DNA from: Cristatella mucedo | Taxonomy: Eukaryota; Bryozoa; Phylactolaemata; Cristatellidae | DNA: 64,000 bases | NCBI GenBank assembly: GCA_009760855.2 | Contig: WPIO01000073.1 | Coordinates: 62,001 to 126,000 of the forward strand | Direction: 5' to 3' | Shown here: piece by piece, positions 53,901 to 64,000 of the stretch | Layout of the letters: each line of letters begins with the position of its first letter | Numbering within the stretch: the stretch's first letter is position 1 | Position numbers and translations under genes: made by a program | Notes under the pieces: generated by a model | The model's input: the letters and a program-made list of their open reading frames with translations, nothing else | Databases searched by the model: none | What the model was told of the DNA's origin: nothing

Positions 53901-56900
53901 GGTGTTCTCGCGCAAACACACCCTTAAACACGTGTTGAAAGTTAATGGACTCTTATTTGCAAAATATATCAATTTTGTGCGGAATATGAAATGGAGCTCA
54001 GTTGCGCTCAGCCACATAGGCTGTAGTGGTTTTAAATCATCTTCCAACATTTTTTAATTTATTAGATTGTAGATAATTATACTGAAAATCTTGGTTTCTA
54101 TGTTTACAAGTTTAGTGCTTGGGACGAAGAGGCACGTCCTTGTTATTGTATACAACAGCATTGCTTGGCTGCATCACAGTCCACCTAGTGCATACATTTT
54201 TCCGTAGTTCAACCGTAATTAATTTCTATTGTATTAGGCTTATAAGGTGGTTCTTACTCGGTTTAGTGCACCGCTTATCTGACATAGTTGTTGAATGTGT
54301 ACACAATATTGTAGGTGATGGCATATGAAGAGATCGGCTCTATTGTGTGGGCCAGGCTGAATGGTGCAAAGTGGTGGCCAGCTATGACCATCGATGGAAA
54401 AGCTGCCTCTCAGAAAGCAGCTAGTTCTACGAGCTGCTGGGTATTTTGGTACGGTGATCACAAGGTGTCGGAGGTGGGTGCGCATTAATTGTACATTTTT
54501 GCGCCTGTTATATCAGTGTAAAATAGCTGCTAATTTAATTCTGTACCTAAAGGACGTTTACGAAGCACTAATAATGTTTAGGCTTCCAAGATACACTTGC
54601 AGTTCTCAGAGGTAGTTGTGCTCATTCATAGTATATCAGTAACTTTTTTTGAAAAAATGCAAGGAAGATAGAACCATTCCTGGCTGACGATTTTAAGACC
54701 GAATTGTTCGTAGGTACCTATTACAAAAATTCTGTGGTTTGCAACGAACTTCAAAGACAAGTATTCGTCCAGCGGAGCCAAGCTGTACAGGACAGCCATC
54801 ATTGAAGCCCTCCAGGTAGGTAACTCTTTTATATGAACAATCATCTTGGGAAGTCTTTGCCTTTCCACTTCAAGGACGCTGAGCCGTTAGATCGTGATAT
54901 TTCGTTGTCGCATATTACTAATATGAAATAATAACTGTTCTATAGATTTGTTCACGAGGTTTTATTAAGTTTCATTTGGCTTTTCCAGCTCCCTAAGACC
55001 TAACTTTGGCATATTAAAATGCTACTGATGATCATCGTGAGATAGTCTGACCCATCCTCGACTGCTTAAGAAAGATTCTATTCAACTGGTTTCTCCTGAT
55101 TTAAAAAAATACTGCAGGTGTCTTTAACCCATAAGTGTTAAAGTCTCTATTCGCCTTTCCAGCAAAGTAAATCAATGAAAGATTTTAGTACAGACTTCAG
55201 TATTGCTTCTGACGACGGTTTAACTACTACCAAATTGTGACGTAAATTGGTCTAGCCAATTTTGTCATACATTAAGTTGGTGTATATTTTGGTATAACTA
55301 GTGAAATAGAGAGTGATGCAGAATTAATTGATAAAAATTTTTTCTCATAGTAATACTGCAAAATTGTGCATTACCCTAAGAAATAAATACTTTTTCTATG
55401 TCCTTTGCACATGCTGTAAGAAATTATGCCAATTGTTTAGGTATAGCAAGTGTAATTTCATCAAAATAACACCAAAAAGAGCCTTGGTTGACTACAACTG
55501 TCTACCAAGCTGAAATTTTAATAATATTAACCCAAAGTAGGTACTCACGATTGACAGCTAGGTTCCAGTATTTACGAGTGACATTAAATGTCGATAGTTT
55601 TAAGATGGTGCAGTGCATGATTCAGACCATTAGTGCCTCGCCATTACGGAGGGTTCAGCATGCCATGGGCAGGTGTGATCTGGCCAAATTTTCATTGTTT
55701 CAGGAGGGAGGACATGCAAAAAGTGTCGTAATGTCGATTAGAGAAATATATGTTGCTGGACTTAGTAGTAACACTATAGCCAGCAAACAAATGTAAACTA
55801 TAGCTAACAAATCAGCCAGATATGGTCTATTCAATGTTGAGATCCAATAAAAGTCCATTAAATCGTGCTCATGTAATTCTTCTTTTTTTATTCAACCAAA
55901 TCTGCTTACTCACGAAGTTATATAAATGACGTAAGAAAGCATTGATATTATGAAGTTAATTAGGACACGCCTAAATAGTATTCAAATAACAGCTCACTAG
56001 ATGAATGACCCAGGCAGTGCATAAAAAGGAAGTTCATAGGAAGGTGATAAGGAAGACGCACATAGCAAAGCAGGGAAATATATAATTAACAGCCACTCAA
56101 AAGGTTTTTTGTTTTCAGGAAACCGTTAAACGCTTTGGATTTTCATCCTCAAAATTAGCTGATATAGAAGAAAGCAATGACCATATCACTTCGTTTGCCA
56201 GCAACTTGTTTGACAAAGTGGGCTTAAAGAACATCGATCAGCCTTTGAGAGCAAGTAAGTTGTTAACATTTATATGAAATTAAGAGCATTAATAAAGCAT
56301 CTGCATGGCGTTTTCTACCGTGAAAGCTACAGGGCTATCGTTTTCGATATGCCGAGAACATTAGGAAAATTAAATGTCTACGATATAATAAGCCTAATTA
56401 CTTAAGCCACGGCTCTCACTTTGTTTTTGATAGTGTCGGCAATGGTGGCTAATTTTGTCAAGCAGATCGCCGATCTCTATGCTCCTGCTCGAGTGTCTGT
56501 GACTGACATGGAAGATGGCTCGTCATCCGTAAACAATGAGTGTGACGATGAAGATGGTGGAAATTTGGACCATATGAACTTCACGCAGGATACGCATGGG
56601 AGATGCCTCGGTATGTGCAACAAGTACTGGCTAGTATCGGTTCGTTACAGCGCTTCCTCCAAGTTAGCAAACCATATATTTCTGTTTCTATTATGCCTCG
56701 ATTATCTAATCTTCAGATATTTTGCTAAATAAAGTTCGAACTGGACAGAAAGAATTACAGAATGTTTGTGTGGCCTGCTGTGACTGCAACCGCGATGTAG
56801 AGGTGCAACACCCACTGATTCTAGGAGGACTGTGTTCCGACTGTAAGGTACGTGAAGCCATTTAGAGCCCAATTGGGTTTTTGTAGAAATCAGTACAAAT

Positions 56901-59900
56901 AATTTAGAGCCTTTAATTCTTTACTTTTATTGCTTTTAACAGTTACTTCTTTTCTCTACAGATACTTTCAGTGTACAGAATCGGCAAGTAATAATTTTAA
57001 CCAACTGTCTGTGCCTGGAGAGCACAACTAGCCTCAAGGTTCACCCATACCACTACTATATTTTTGAAATACACTTTTTTAAATGGAAACATACAAATGA
57101 AACCAAGTTAAGGGTAATGGCAGTAAAATTCACAGTGATATTTGTGAAGTTCACGGAGTTTCAAAAGGAAAGCTAAGCCTACAATATTTTGAAATCTTAA
57201 CGGTTCCTTAATCTCCTTAATGTATAATACATAATTCATTTGTATAGTGCCCTAAGAGAACTTTATCTCTGTTCAGGCGCTTCACATATGCCTCCAGGCT
57301 TGAACCCACGACCTCAATCAGACCTTGGTCGGGGCGAGCACCTTAACCGCTGGACCGAACCACCTCCTTGGTGTTTTCGAGTTCATGCAAGTTAAGACAT
57401 TTGAAGGCTTTGCCACATCTGAGTCTTCTAGACCAATAGATACTACCCTCAAATGCCGGCATAACCATAAAAATGTATTGCCAGATGTGCTTAGATAATT
57501 CCATTTTGAATGTGTATACAAATTTGGATGAGGCTGTAATTATTTGTCAGTTAATATTTATGATAAGAACAATACTAATTATAATAATAATATACAGTTA
57601 TATAGCCTTAAATGAGAGCTAAAGTTCGTTCCAAGTACTTTGAAAATAGTGGAGCGAAACCATGTCAATTGGTTAGTCACAACATGCACAGTGTCAGCAA
57701 GTTTAGGCACAAAAAAGACAATGCACCTGGACAAAGAAAATGCGATGAGCAGCAGATGGGCCTATAGAATCTTATTGAACTTGAAGTCAGCGAATGTCGT
57801 GACGTCAGTACAGATTAGGCTAACGGAGCATTCCAACAGAAGGTACGATCTTGAAAAGAGTTTGAGCTTGTTAAGAGACGAAGCAAACCTACTTGAGTCA
57901 GATGGGTGAGGGATACGTTGGAAAATCTGATTAGGAAGTATTTGGGATGGGTAGGCTAGAGCAAAATAAGGAAGGCACTTACAAGTGAGTGATAGAACCT
58001 CTAAATTTATAACCTACTTGATGAAGAGCTTGTGCACGTACAAAAACTCAAGTGTGACCGCAGAGCTTTGTATCGACTGTGTAGGGTCTTATTACAGAGG
58101 CAGAAATACCTCCAAGTAGTGAGTTAAAGAAATCTACACACTTGACTATCGAACTGTTGGCTATCCTCTTAATTTTACTTTATTTCAGGCAAGATTTATG
58201 AATATTATCTTCTGCTATGGAGGCGATAGGTGCAACTCCTTCTGCGTAATTTGCTCGAATGGTGGTGAGCTTATTGTTTGCGATTCACACGGATGTGGCA
58301 AGTGAGTATTTGGCTGCTAGTTCTACTGATGCTTCACCTCTAAATAATCTTTTGTTCAAAAAAGTGTTAAACATGGTCAAAAAAGCTTTCATAACTTACT
58401 TTTCTCGTCCATTTATCTAGAATTATATTGATTATATTGTGTTAAGAAGTAAATCAACTATATAAATCTAGAAAATATTTAAAAATCTGGTCGTAAAACT
58501 CAGATTGAAGATTTGATAACTATAGACAGTAAAAGGTCTAGATGCAGATAAATCCTGCATTTAAACTTGGAGGCTTCTCATACTCTGCTTTAGTTTGTGT
58601 CACTGAAATCATAACTTATCAATTTCATTCTGTTCACATGGCCAATTCTGGCTTATTTCCAGAACTTTTCACTCGTGGGAGGCCTGTTCTTTATCGGCTG
58701 TCATATGAGAGAAATCCTACGTATTCTTTTTGAGAAACCGTTTCTATATGGCAATTTACAACAACTTTTAAACGAGTTCTCTCTTGAATTTTATTTCAAA
58801 ATTTATTTTTTGACTAAAGTAAAATATATAATGACTATAAAATTAATTGTCAGATGTCCCTTGTCATCGATAATCATGTTGCTGCTCATTGTCTGGCCAA
58901 CAAAAGTTTGTAAACATTACGATGTATTGCTGCGGAACTACATTTCTAGTTGTGCCTGCTCTGCTTTTTAGAGCATTTTGCGTTACATGTATAGAAGCTC
59001 TGGGAGGCTTGCCAGTCATAAAGCACTGCCGAAACACCGATCCGTGGCACTGTTTCCTGTGCCACGATTGGCCCGAGGAGCTCCTGCAGCGCGACAATCT
59101 TCTCAAGTGTCGACCAGACTGGCAAAGAAATGTCATTCAACTTTTCGTAAAACCCAACTCCGTTCTACACCGGGTAAACAATACAAAGCCGCTCTCCATG
59201 CTCTGATTTTTTGTGGGACAAATAATTAGGGGCCGCCTGCCACAAATATGATTTTCTTGAATGTAAGAATTAACTTGCTACGTGTTAGAAATCAGTGCTT
59301 CCAGGTACATGTTCAGAACCTTTTTATCCAGTTTTCTTTTCTGGTGGCAGATATAGATACCACTTATCGATACCAGAAAGCGACTTACTAATGACGTGAA
59401 TTATCGATAATATCACTAATCTTGACTTTAATCAGGGCTCCGCGTTATGAAAGGATAAAGTACATTCTTGGTGGCTGCAGACCGTTAAGTCCCACGTGAC
59501 TAGTTCTAATGGGGAGGACCAGGGCAGGCTTTTACAGCAGTTGAAGCACCCGATGGACAGGTACATGAGTATTAGTCCCACTTTTCACTGTCTGTGTGCT
59601 GTAGCGTTTTAACTCGGTTTTGAACCTATAACTTTTGCGCGTCTTTCCAGAAATGGTCATTCGGGCTAAATAATTTAAAAGGACACTCGCCCTCTCAGCT
59701 AATTTTTTGAGTTAATTGGTCTATCTAAGCTGAGACCCACCACTGATAAAAATATAGCTACAATATGCTGCGTTAGGAAAAATTTATTGCACAATATTGC
59801 CACTGCAAAACTCGATACTCACTAAGGAGATACTGGCTCCTTAATAAGCGATGATGCCATTTTATAGGGCGTTGGCCCACAGCTTGCATGTGAACACTTT

Positions 59901-62439
59901 TGTGAAGCAAGCAAAACCTTAGTAGGCAGTAATATACGCTCTTCCCAACCTTGGTCATAAGCTCGAATCATGAAGAGAACGATCTTTTTTTGTCCTTTTC
60001 AAGCGGTGGTGATAGTCGTCATGGCTCTTTTGTTGTTATATATTTGAGGCTGTTGAATCATCCAACTTTATTCATTTATCATAAAAAGCAAGAACATTTT
60101 CAGTTGGCTCTCATTTAGGTAACAACTAAGAGTCTATATAGGCTTTCAACTCAGAGCTGTTTAAATTCCATGATTACTTTAATACATTAAGAATTGACCT
60201 CACTATACGCGTCATAAGATGTGCATGCATAAGCACTCTACCATCAAGCAATGAACTAGTGGAAACAATCTTAATTATTGAATTTCAAAGCAATAATAGC
60301 TCTCTGTGCTGTACACAAGTAAGTTATTTCTTGCATTCAAATGACGAACTATAGACTAAGAATTGCCTTGCAGAGTCCACCAGTTGGTGACTTCACTAAG
60401 AGACGGCTTCGAGTACTATCCCTATTTGACGGCATATCTACTGGAAAAGTGGTGCTGGATAGTTTGGAATTAGATATAGACGTCTATTACGCATCAGAGA
60501 TTGACATTGACTCGATACTGGTTACGCGGATGAATCATGGCCCAGCGGTTACACAACTTGGTGACGTGAGAGATATTACAGAACAAAAGGTATTCAAATT
60601 GCATGCCAATTCATGTGCTAGAGTGCTGCTGACGAACAGCCATCTGTGTCTACTATAGCGCTTTCGCTCCTACTCTTGCTAACATTGGCAATCAATACTC
60701 GTGGTAAGAATGATATTTTTGCAGACAGTAATCCAAACAAAAAGACTTGTACCAAAATATGTTTAAGAGGGAATAAAAATGCTTGTGGCTGCTTTTATTT
60801 GTATTAATATTATCTTTTCGCTATGTGAAGAGTTAATCTCTAAAGCAGATCTGGCTAGTCATTATTGTAGAAGGCAAATATTATAGACGGATTACACCCA
60901 GGATCTCACATTCTGCTAACTCCTCGTTTAGGTACAAAATTTGAGGGATGTTATTGCTCCCGGGAGTTTATCGTTTTTTCACGTGCTTCCGATAGCCACC
61001 ACTTTGATTTTGTGACTGCTTTCTTCCCTCAACACCTATTTACAAAGCAAATACTGTATGCATTAGGGTAGATTTTTGCCTGACTCTCAGTTGCATGCTG
61101 ACGCGAGATAATTTTGAGCTGGGTACGACGGTGTTATATTGAAGATGGTGCTACGATCTGGTTTTAGTTGGCTCAACTGGGACCAATTGATCTTCTGATC
61201 GGAGGGTCGCCATGCAATGATCTTGCTCTGGTCAATCCAATACGAAAAGGAATTTATGGTAAGCTATGCAATGTAATACCAGCCGAAGTTTGTCAGAAGA
61301 GCCCTCTCTCCACTATTCTGGATGTGTAGACATTTCCATAAAAGCAGTGTTATTGCACTTAGTTACTTCCCTTTAAATTAGCCAGTTTGACAAGGGAAGC
61401 TATCAAAAAAGGCAAATATTGGCCCAATTCAGAATAATCAACCCAAAGTGTAGCAAGAAAATTGACTTTAAATTACGGTGGTGCTGAATTTCTTTTTTGT
61501 AGATGGAACAGGAGTGCTATTTTTTGAGTTCTATAGAATCCTGCTCCTACTGATCTCATCGCAGCCAAATCATCACCTCTTTTGGCTCTTTGAGAATGTC
61601 GTAGCTATGAAGGTCGAAACAAAGGAGACAATTTCAAGATTCTTAGAGGTATCTAATTCTATGCCACACGAACATGATGGTCACTAACTTTGAAAACGTG
61701 TTATTTTCTGTCTTTGACCTTGTTGCAATTAATATACAAGAAAAAGCTGATAAACTTCTGCCGTGGTGCTGCAGTTGTCATGGAAGGTTGAAATGGCTTA
61801 TATCATGAGAACCTGTAAAATCCACTCAATCTTGTAGTGTGAACCAAGGAATTTTAACGCCGTTTTTGTCTCTGCTCAAAATCGGGCCCGCTACTTTTGG
61901 GGAAACATTCCAGGACTCTACAGGTAAGGCTAATGCCACATGGTGAATGCTTCCATGCATCTCTGATTGAGCATACGCATCTCCTAAAGTCTTTTTTCAG
62001 CCCGCTGGATCCTGAAGTGAAGTCCGCAGGTAGCTCGATAAATCTGCAGAGCGTACTGACCCCCGGCTTTGGGCGCAAGGCTACCGTTGATAAGTTACGT
62101 ACTGTTACTACACGTACCCATTCACTACGACAAGGAAAGTATGCTCTCCCAGTAGTCATGGATGGACGGGAAGATCAACTCTGGATAACTGAATTAGAAG
62201 TGTAAGTAGCTTCTCTCAATGATATCAATCTTCGATGTTGGTCAAAATTTTATATTCGGACATATTGCCATTAAACCACACAGAATAAACAATAGATTTT
62301 TATTTTCGCATCAGGTTCAGTGGCACGATGAAGCGACTTCACAAGTTTCATAATTGCAATTTATGGCCACGAAGTTGAAGTATATTTGGGATATAAACTT
62401 TATATCAGGTCTATATCACATCATATTGCTCTTTCCTAA

Positions 62440-62476
<37 letters not shown>

Positions 62477-63491
62477 TATGTGCATGTAAATACTTCCCCG
62501 AATATCCACCTCCCTCAGCTATGCTTTTTGGTCTTAATTATTTTCGTGATATAGTCTCTTCACAACTGTGTGCATGTTGAAGTCTTCTGAACTTTTAGTT
62601 CGCTACAACAGACCTGAGCCTAACAATCATTTGTTTTTGTGGCGTGGTTGAGTTGCAGATCAAAGTAAATAAATGCATCAGTCAAGTGACCAGTAAATCA
62701 TTTGATACACACACCTAGTCAGATAACGTCCAGATGTGTCAACACCCAGGTAATAAGAATAATACATTTGATATAGTGCCCTCAGAGCTAAATCTTTTTC
62801 TAGAAGCTTTAAATTTGCTGCAAAGGAAGCAAGATTGATTTCCAAAACCCTCGGAACGAAGTATAGCTTTTTGTGAGGAGACAATGGTTTTAAATTTGCA
62901 TTGCAGCTTGCACAGATAAATAAGCGATCAATGCATTGTTTTTGTCAGAGTATATGGAAATATATTGTGCTTTAAGGGTCGTGGGTAAATGCCTCCATGT
63001 GTGCTACCAGGTACTGCTGTACGCCAATATGTCCTGTAACTCAGACAATATACCCACGAGTGAAGAATATAATTCTTGTTCGCTCACGGTTGCCTCTTGG
63101 TCATTTAACTTTTCCTAGTATAATCGCACCAGTGTCGTTGCACTGCTTCTCTAAGAAGAAGAATTCTAATTTATGCTGATATCTTGTTTCTTCTAGGGCA
63201 TTTGGCCTACCCAAGCACTATACTGATACTGGCAACATGGGTCCTCACCGACGTCAAAAGCTACTGGGGCGCGCTTGGTGCGTGAACGTCGTGCTCTGCC
63301 TACTTGCCCCGCTGAAGCAGTTCTTCCGCCTGAAGAGCCATGATGCTCAGAGAATCCCTTCAGCAGACGGAAAAAAGGAAATCGGTCGCATCGAGGAAAA
63401 GTCTTGGGAAAAGGCTAGTGAGCAAAATACCGCAGGGGTCACCGACAAACAGTCACCTGATCTTGTCATCGGCGAAGAGCACGCGAAGTAA
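50820..63491 (+). CDS. DNMT3: DNMT3-type de novo DNA (cytosine-5) methyltransferase (join of 16 exons)
   Basis: Nuclear enzyme that transfers a methyl group from S-adenosylmethionine to C5 of cytosine in unmethylated DNA. Exons: 50820-50981 (tentative), 51398-51748, 52780-52950, 54315-54473, 54714-54815, 56119-56254, 56434-56610, 56717-56847, 58189-58301, 58972-59173, 60374-60589, 61168-61258, 61503-61648, 61838-61923, 62001-62201, 63197-63491. All join in phase, giving 912 residues (858 without exon 1). Order: basic low-complexity N-terminus, PWWP (about 235-315, KWWP core), ADD zinc fingers (about 435-560), methyltransferase with FDGISTG (586-592), SPCN with catalytic C656, FENV (700-703) and RARYFWGN. 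About 52 extra residues follow the usual C-terminal end. Confidence 0.95.
51398..51748 (+). CDS. DNMT3: DNMT3 exon: disordered basic N-terminal region
   Basis: Acceptor after a pyrimidine-rich run (TTTCGTTTTTCGCGTAG), donor AAT|GTAAGT, 117 codons, phase 0/0. It includes an NLS-like ARKRKR near the start, a Ser run, and RLRSRTK and RSAKRTKN near the end. No fold is recognisable. An in-frame TAG overlaps the acceptor. Confidence 0.7.
52310..52460 (+). mobile_element. tRNA-derived SINE in DNMT3 intron
   Basis: Perfect B box GGGTTCGAATCC at 52376-52387, with an A-box-like region about 45 bp before it. It is followed by ATAGCCTTTACGGCTAT, also found in the SINE at 12.94-13.11 kb. It lacks the L2-like tail, so it belongs to a different SINE subfamily. 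Confidence 0.6.
52780..52950 (+). CDS. DNMT3: DNMT3 exon: basic linker before PWWP
   Basis: Acceptor CTTTTTCAG, donor ACA|GTAAGC, 57 codons, phase 0/0. It begins [20 protein letters not shown], a bipartite-NLS-like basic cluster, then a Ser/Cys-rich stretch. It fits the phase of both neighbours, but has no domain to confirm it. Confidence 0.7.
54315..54473 (+). CDS. DNMT3: DNMT3 exon: PWWP domain, first half
   Basis: 53 codons, phase 0/0. [18 protein letters not shown] contains the PWWP core as KWWP, and [13 protein letters not shown] is the strand with the Trp and Asp that line the H3K36-methyl pocket in this domain class. In vertebrate DNMT3 the core is SWWP. Confidence 0.95.
54714..54815 (+). 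CDS. DNMT3: DNMT3 exon: PWWP domain, second half
   Basis: 34 codons, phase 0/0. It starts [20 protein letters not shown] and ends [12 protein letters not shown], matching the C-terminal helices of DNMT3 PWWP domains. Confidence 0.93.
56119..56254 (+). CDS. DNMT3: DNMT3 exon: linker after PWWP
   Basis: Phase 0 to phase 1. [20 protein letters not shown], then a helical stretch ending NIDQPLRA. Acceptor TTTGTTTTCAG, donor GCAA|GTAAGT. Confidence 0.85.
56434..56610 (+). CDS. DNMT3: DNMT3 exon: acidic linker before ADD
   Basis: Phase 1 to phase 1. [20 protein letters not shown] followed by an acidic region ([11 protein letters not shown]). Vertebrate DNMT3 linkers at this place are also acidic and variable. 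Donor CTCG|GTATGT. Confidence 0.85.
56717..56847 (+). CDS. DNMT3: DNMT3 exon: ADD domain, GATA-like finger start
   Basis: Phase 1 to phase 0. VCVACCDCN, then [17 protein letters not shown], that is, the CxxC...CxxC pair and the HPL-x-x-GG-x-C block diagnostic of the DNMT3/ATRX ADD fold. Confidence 0.96.
57236..57366 (-). mobile_element. tRNA-derived SINE with L2-like tail, in DNMT3 intron
   Basis: The clearest copy of the family. On the minus strand: GGTCCAGCGGTTAAGGTGC (A box, about 57339-57354), GTCGTGGGTTCAAGCC (B box, about 57297-57308), then GTGAAGCGCCTGAACAGAGA and GTTCTCTTAGGGCACTATAC, the LINE-type tail. Confidence 0.88.
57545..58130 (-). mobile_element. Old L2-like LINE fragment in DNMT3 intron
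   Basis: ATAATAATAAT near 57582, the GCACAGTGTCAGCA block near 57685, and degenerate versions of the C-terminal ORF read on the minus strand (matching 850-1250). Heavily mutated. Confidence 0.6.
58189..58301 (+). CDS. DNMT3: DNMT3 exon: ADD domain, PHD-like finger
   Basis: Phase 0 to phase 2. [20 protein letters not shown] is the PHD-type cysteine ladder. The preceding stretch FCYGGDRCN replaces the acidic DDD run that contacts unmodified H3K4 in mammalian DNMT3A. Acceptor TTTATTTCAG, donor AA|GTGAGT. Confidence 0.93.
58972..59173 (+). CDS. DNMT3: DNMT3 exon: end of ADD and linker to catalytic domain
   Basis: Phase 2 to phase 0. [23 protein letters not shown] and [12 protein letters not shown] follow the human ADD layout closely (FCVEC, DPWNCYMC, DWPSRLQMFF). 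Acceptor CTGCTTTTTAG. Confidence 0.96.
60374..60589 (+). CDS. DNMT3: DNMT3 exon: catalytic motif I (SAM site)
   Basis: 72 codons, phase 0/0. [20 protein letters not shown] contains the FDGxxTG loop that holds S-adenosylmethionine. [10 protein letters not shown] and GDVRDIT follow (motifs II-III). Vertebrate enzymes have FDGIATG. Confidence 0.98.
61168..61258 (+). CDS. DNMT3: DNMT3 exon: catalytic motif IV (SPCN)
   Basis: Phase 0 to phase 1. [20 protein letters not shown], with the nucleophilic Cys encoded by TGC at 61213-61215, then PIRKGIY. Acceptor GGTTTTAG, donor TATG|GTAAGC. Confidence 0.98.
61503..61648 (+). CDS. DNMT3: DNMT3 exon: catalytic motif VI (ENV)
   Basis: Phase 1 to phase 0. 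[20 protein letters not shown], then [20 protein letters not shown]. The Glu of FENV protonates the target cytosine ring. The LFFEFYR helix forms the DNMT3 dimer interface region. Confidence 0.98.
61838..61923 (+). CDS. DNMT3: DNMT3 exon: motif VIII region
   Basis: Phase 0 to phase 2, 28 codons plus two bases. [20 protein letters not shown], then WGNIPGLYR. It matches the VSA[10 protein letters not shown] block of DNMT3 with identical spacing from the preceding exon. Confidence 0.96.
62001..62201 (+). CDS. DNMT3: DNMT3 exon: target-recognition region and motif IX
   Basis: Phase 2 to phase 2. [20 protein letters not shown] and [20 protein letters not shown], then [23 protein letters not shown] corresponds to the RTITTR-x-x-S-x-x-QGK block. 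Acceptor TCTTTTTTCAG. Confidence 0.97.
62441..62473. repeat. (CT)n microsatellite in DNMT3 intron
   Basis: About 33 bp of TC repeat in the last intron. Confidence 0.95.
62755..62830 (-). mobile_element. L2-like LINE 3' tail fragment
   Basis: Minus-strand tail: AATAAGAATAATACATTTGA, then GATATAGTGCCCTCAGAGC and TCTTTTTCTAGAAGCTTTAA. About 75 bp, in the last DNMT3 intron. Confidence 0.7.
63197..63491 (+). CDS. DNMT3: DNMT3 last exon: motif X and C-terminal extension
   Basis: Phase 2 start, stop TAA at 63489-63491. [20 protein letters not shown], then [20 protein letters not shown]. The position of human DNMT3A R882 is Pro here (codon 63243-63245). After the normal end (FF at about residue 858) there is a polar, Lys/Glu-rich tail of about 52 residues ending EEHAK. 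Confidence 0.97.
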
Positions 63492-64000
63492 AGAAAAATC
63501 AGTGGTTCTGATTTGACACCAGTTTTTGTACCCACACTAAACAGAGCTTGCAAGGAAAATTATATTGCAATTTTTTTAGTTTCGTGAACCCCATGACTAA
63601 AGTATTGGACCGTGGGATATTGTTTTTGCTAAAGCTACATATGTAGCAAAGTGCTACGGAAGCACTCTGGTTTTGAAATTAAAAGCGATCTGAACACAGT
63701 TTCAGGGCTGAGCCTGTTATTCGTAGTGCTGCTCAACCATGTTGTGGCGATAAGGCTAACAGTTTTCTACTTGTGACATTCGACATTTAAAGCTCAAGTT
63801 GCCGAAAAGGCTTTAAAACTGTCGCGTATTTAACTACTCCAAGGAGAAGTTCCCTGAAGATAAGTTTCTCAGACAGAAGCAGACAAAATGAAAACAACTC
63901 TTAATATTTCCATTTATTTTGGCTTATACTTGCATAATAAAAAAATTATACCCGCTTCATTTTGCTGTGCAGCATTTTCAAAGATGCTAATATATGGGTC
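63492..64000 (+). promoter_or_regulatory. 3' untranslated region of DNMT3 with two poly(A) signals
   Basis: Non-coding sequence after the stop. ATTAAA is at 63678-63683 and AATAAA at 63936-63941, giving 3' UTRs of about 200 or 460 bp. No further gene seen before the window ends. Confidence 0.45.

Noticed and set aside
57297-57354. Possible tRNA gene on the minus strand
   Set aside because: A and B boxes are present, but there is no complete cloverleaf, and it is followed by a LINE-type tail, as in two other copies. It is a SINE head.

Overview
The window is nuclear DNA from an animal, most likely a protostome invertebrate. It holds two interrupted protein-coding genes on the + strand with ordinary GT-AG introns, set among LINE and SINE retroelements, microsatellites, local duplications and a decayed virus-like element. 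The sodium pump reads most like arthropod/crustacean pumps, but I could not identify the species. All exon joins below were worked out by hand from splice sites, reading phase and family conservation.

Layout. 1-9.7 kb: AT-rich remains of a large virus-derived element (Polinton/adintovirus type). It has a protein-primed family B DNA polymerase on the minus strand, a tail-fibre-like repeat protein on the plus strand and several small ORFs, and is broken by stops, frameshifts and two L2-like LINE insertions. 9.7-21.3 kb: GC- and CpG-rich repeats. These comprise segment A (a second copy, B, lies at 48.6-50.3 kb) and two tandem copies of a 3.4-4 kb module with (GA)n tracts, each copy carrying its own later LINE or SINE insertions. 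21.3-40.6 kb: a Na+/K+-ATPase alpha-subunit gene. 40-48.5 kb: intergenic, with an L2 copy, a 310-bp (TAAA)n array and paired (CA)n arrays. 48.6-50.3 kb: segment B. 50.8-63.5 kb: a DNMT3-type de novo DNA methyltransferase gene with PWWP, ADD and methyltransferase domains.

The most interesting feature is in the sodium pump. The two asparagines near the ion-binding pocket that are almost always present in Na+/K+-ATPases (pig N324 in M4 and N776 in M5) are both lysine here. This is the same double change described for the brine-shrimp alpha2-KK pump, which moves 2 Na+ for 1 K+ and is linked to extreme salinity. All other catalytic and carboxylate ligands I checked are intact, so this looks like a working pump with altered stoichiometry. 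The cardiac-glycoside site is also altered (Q111 and P794 positions are both Ala).

The pump and DNMT3 lie in the same orientation about 10.8 kb apart. Nothing in the sequence shows a functional link. The tRNA-derived SINEs end in the same 3' tail as the L2-like LINE, which suggests the LINE mobilises them.
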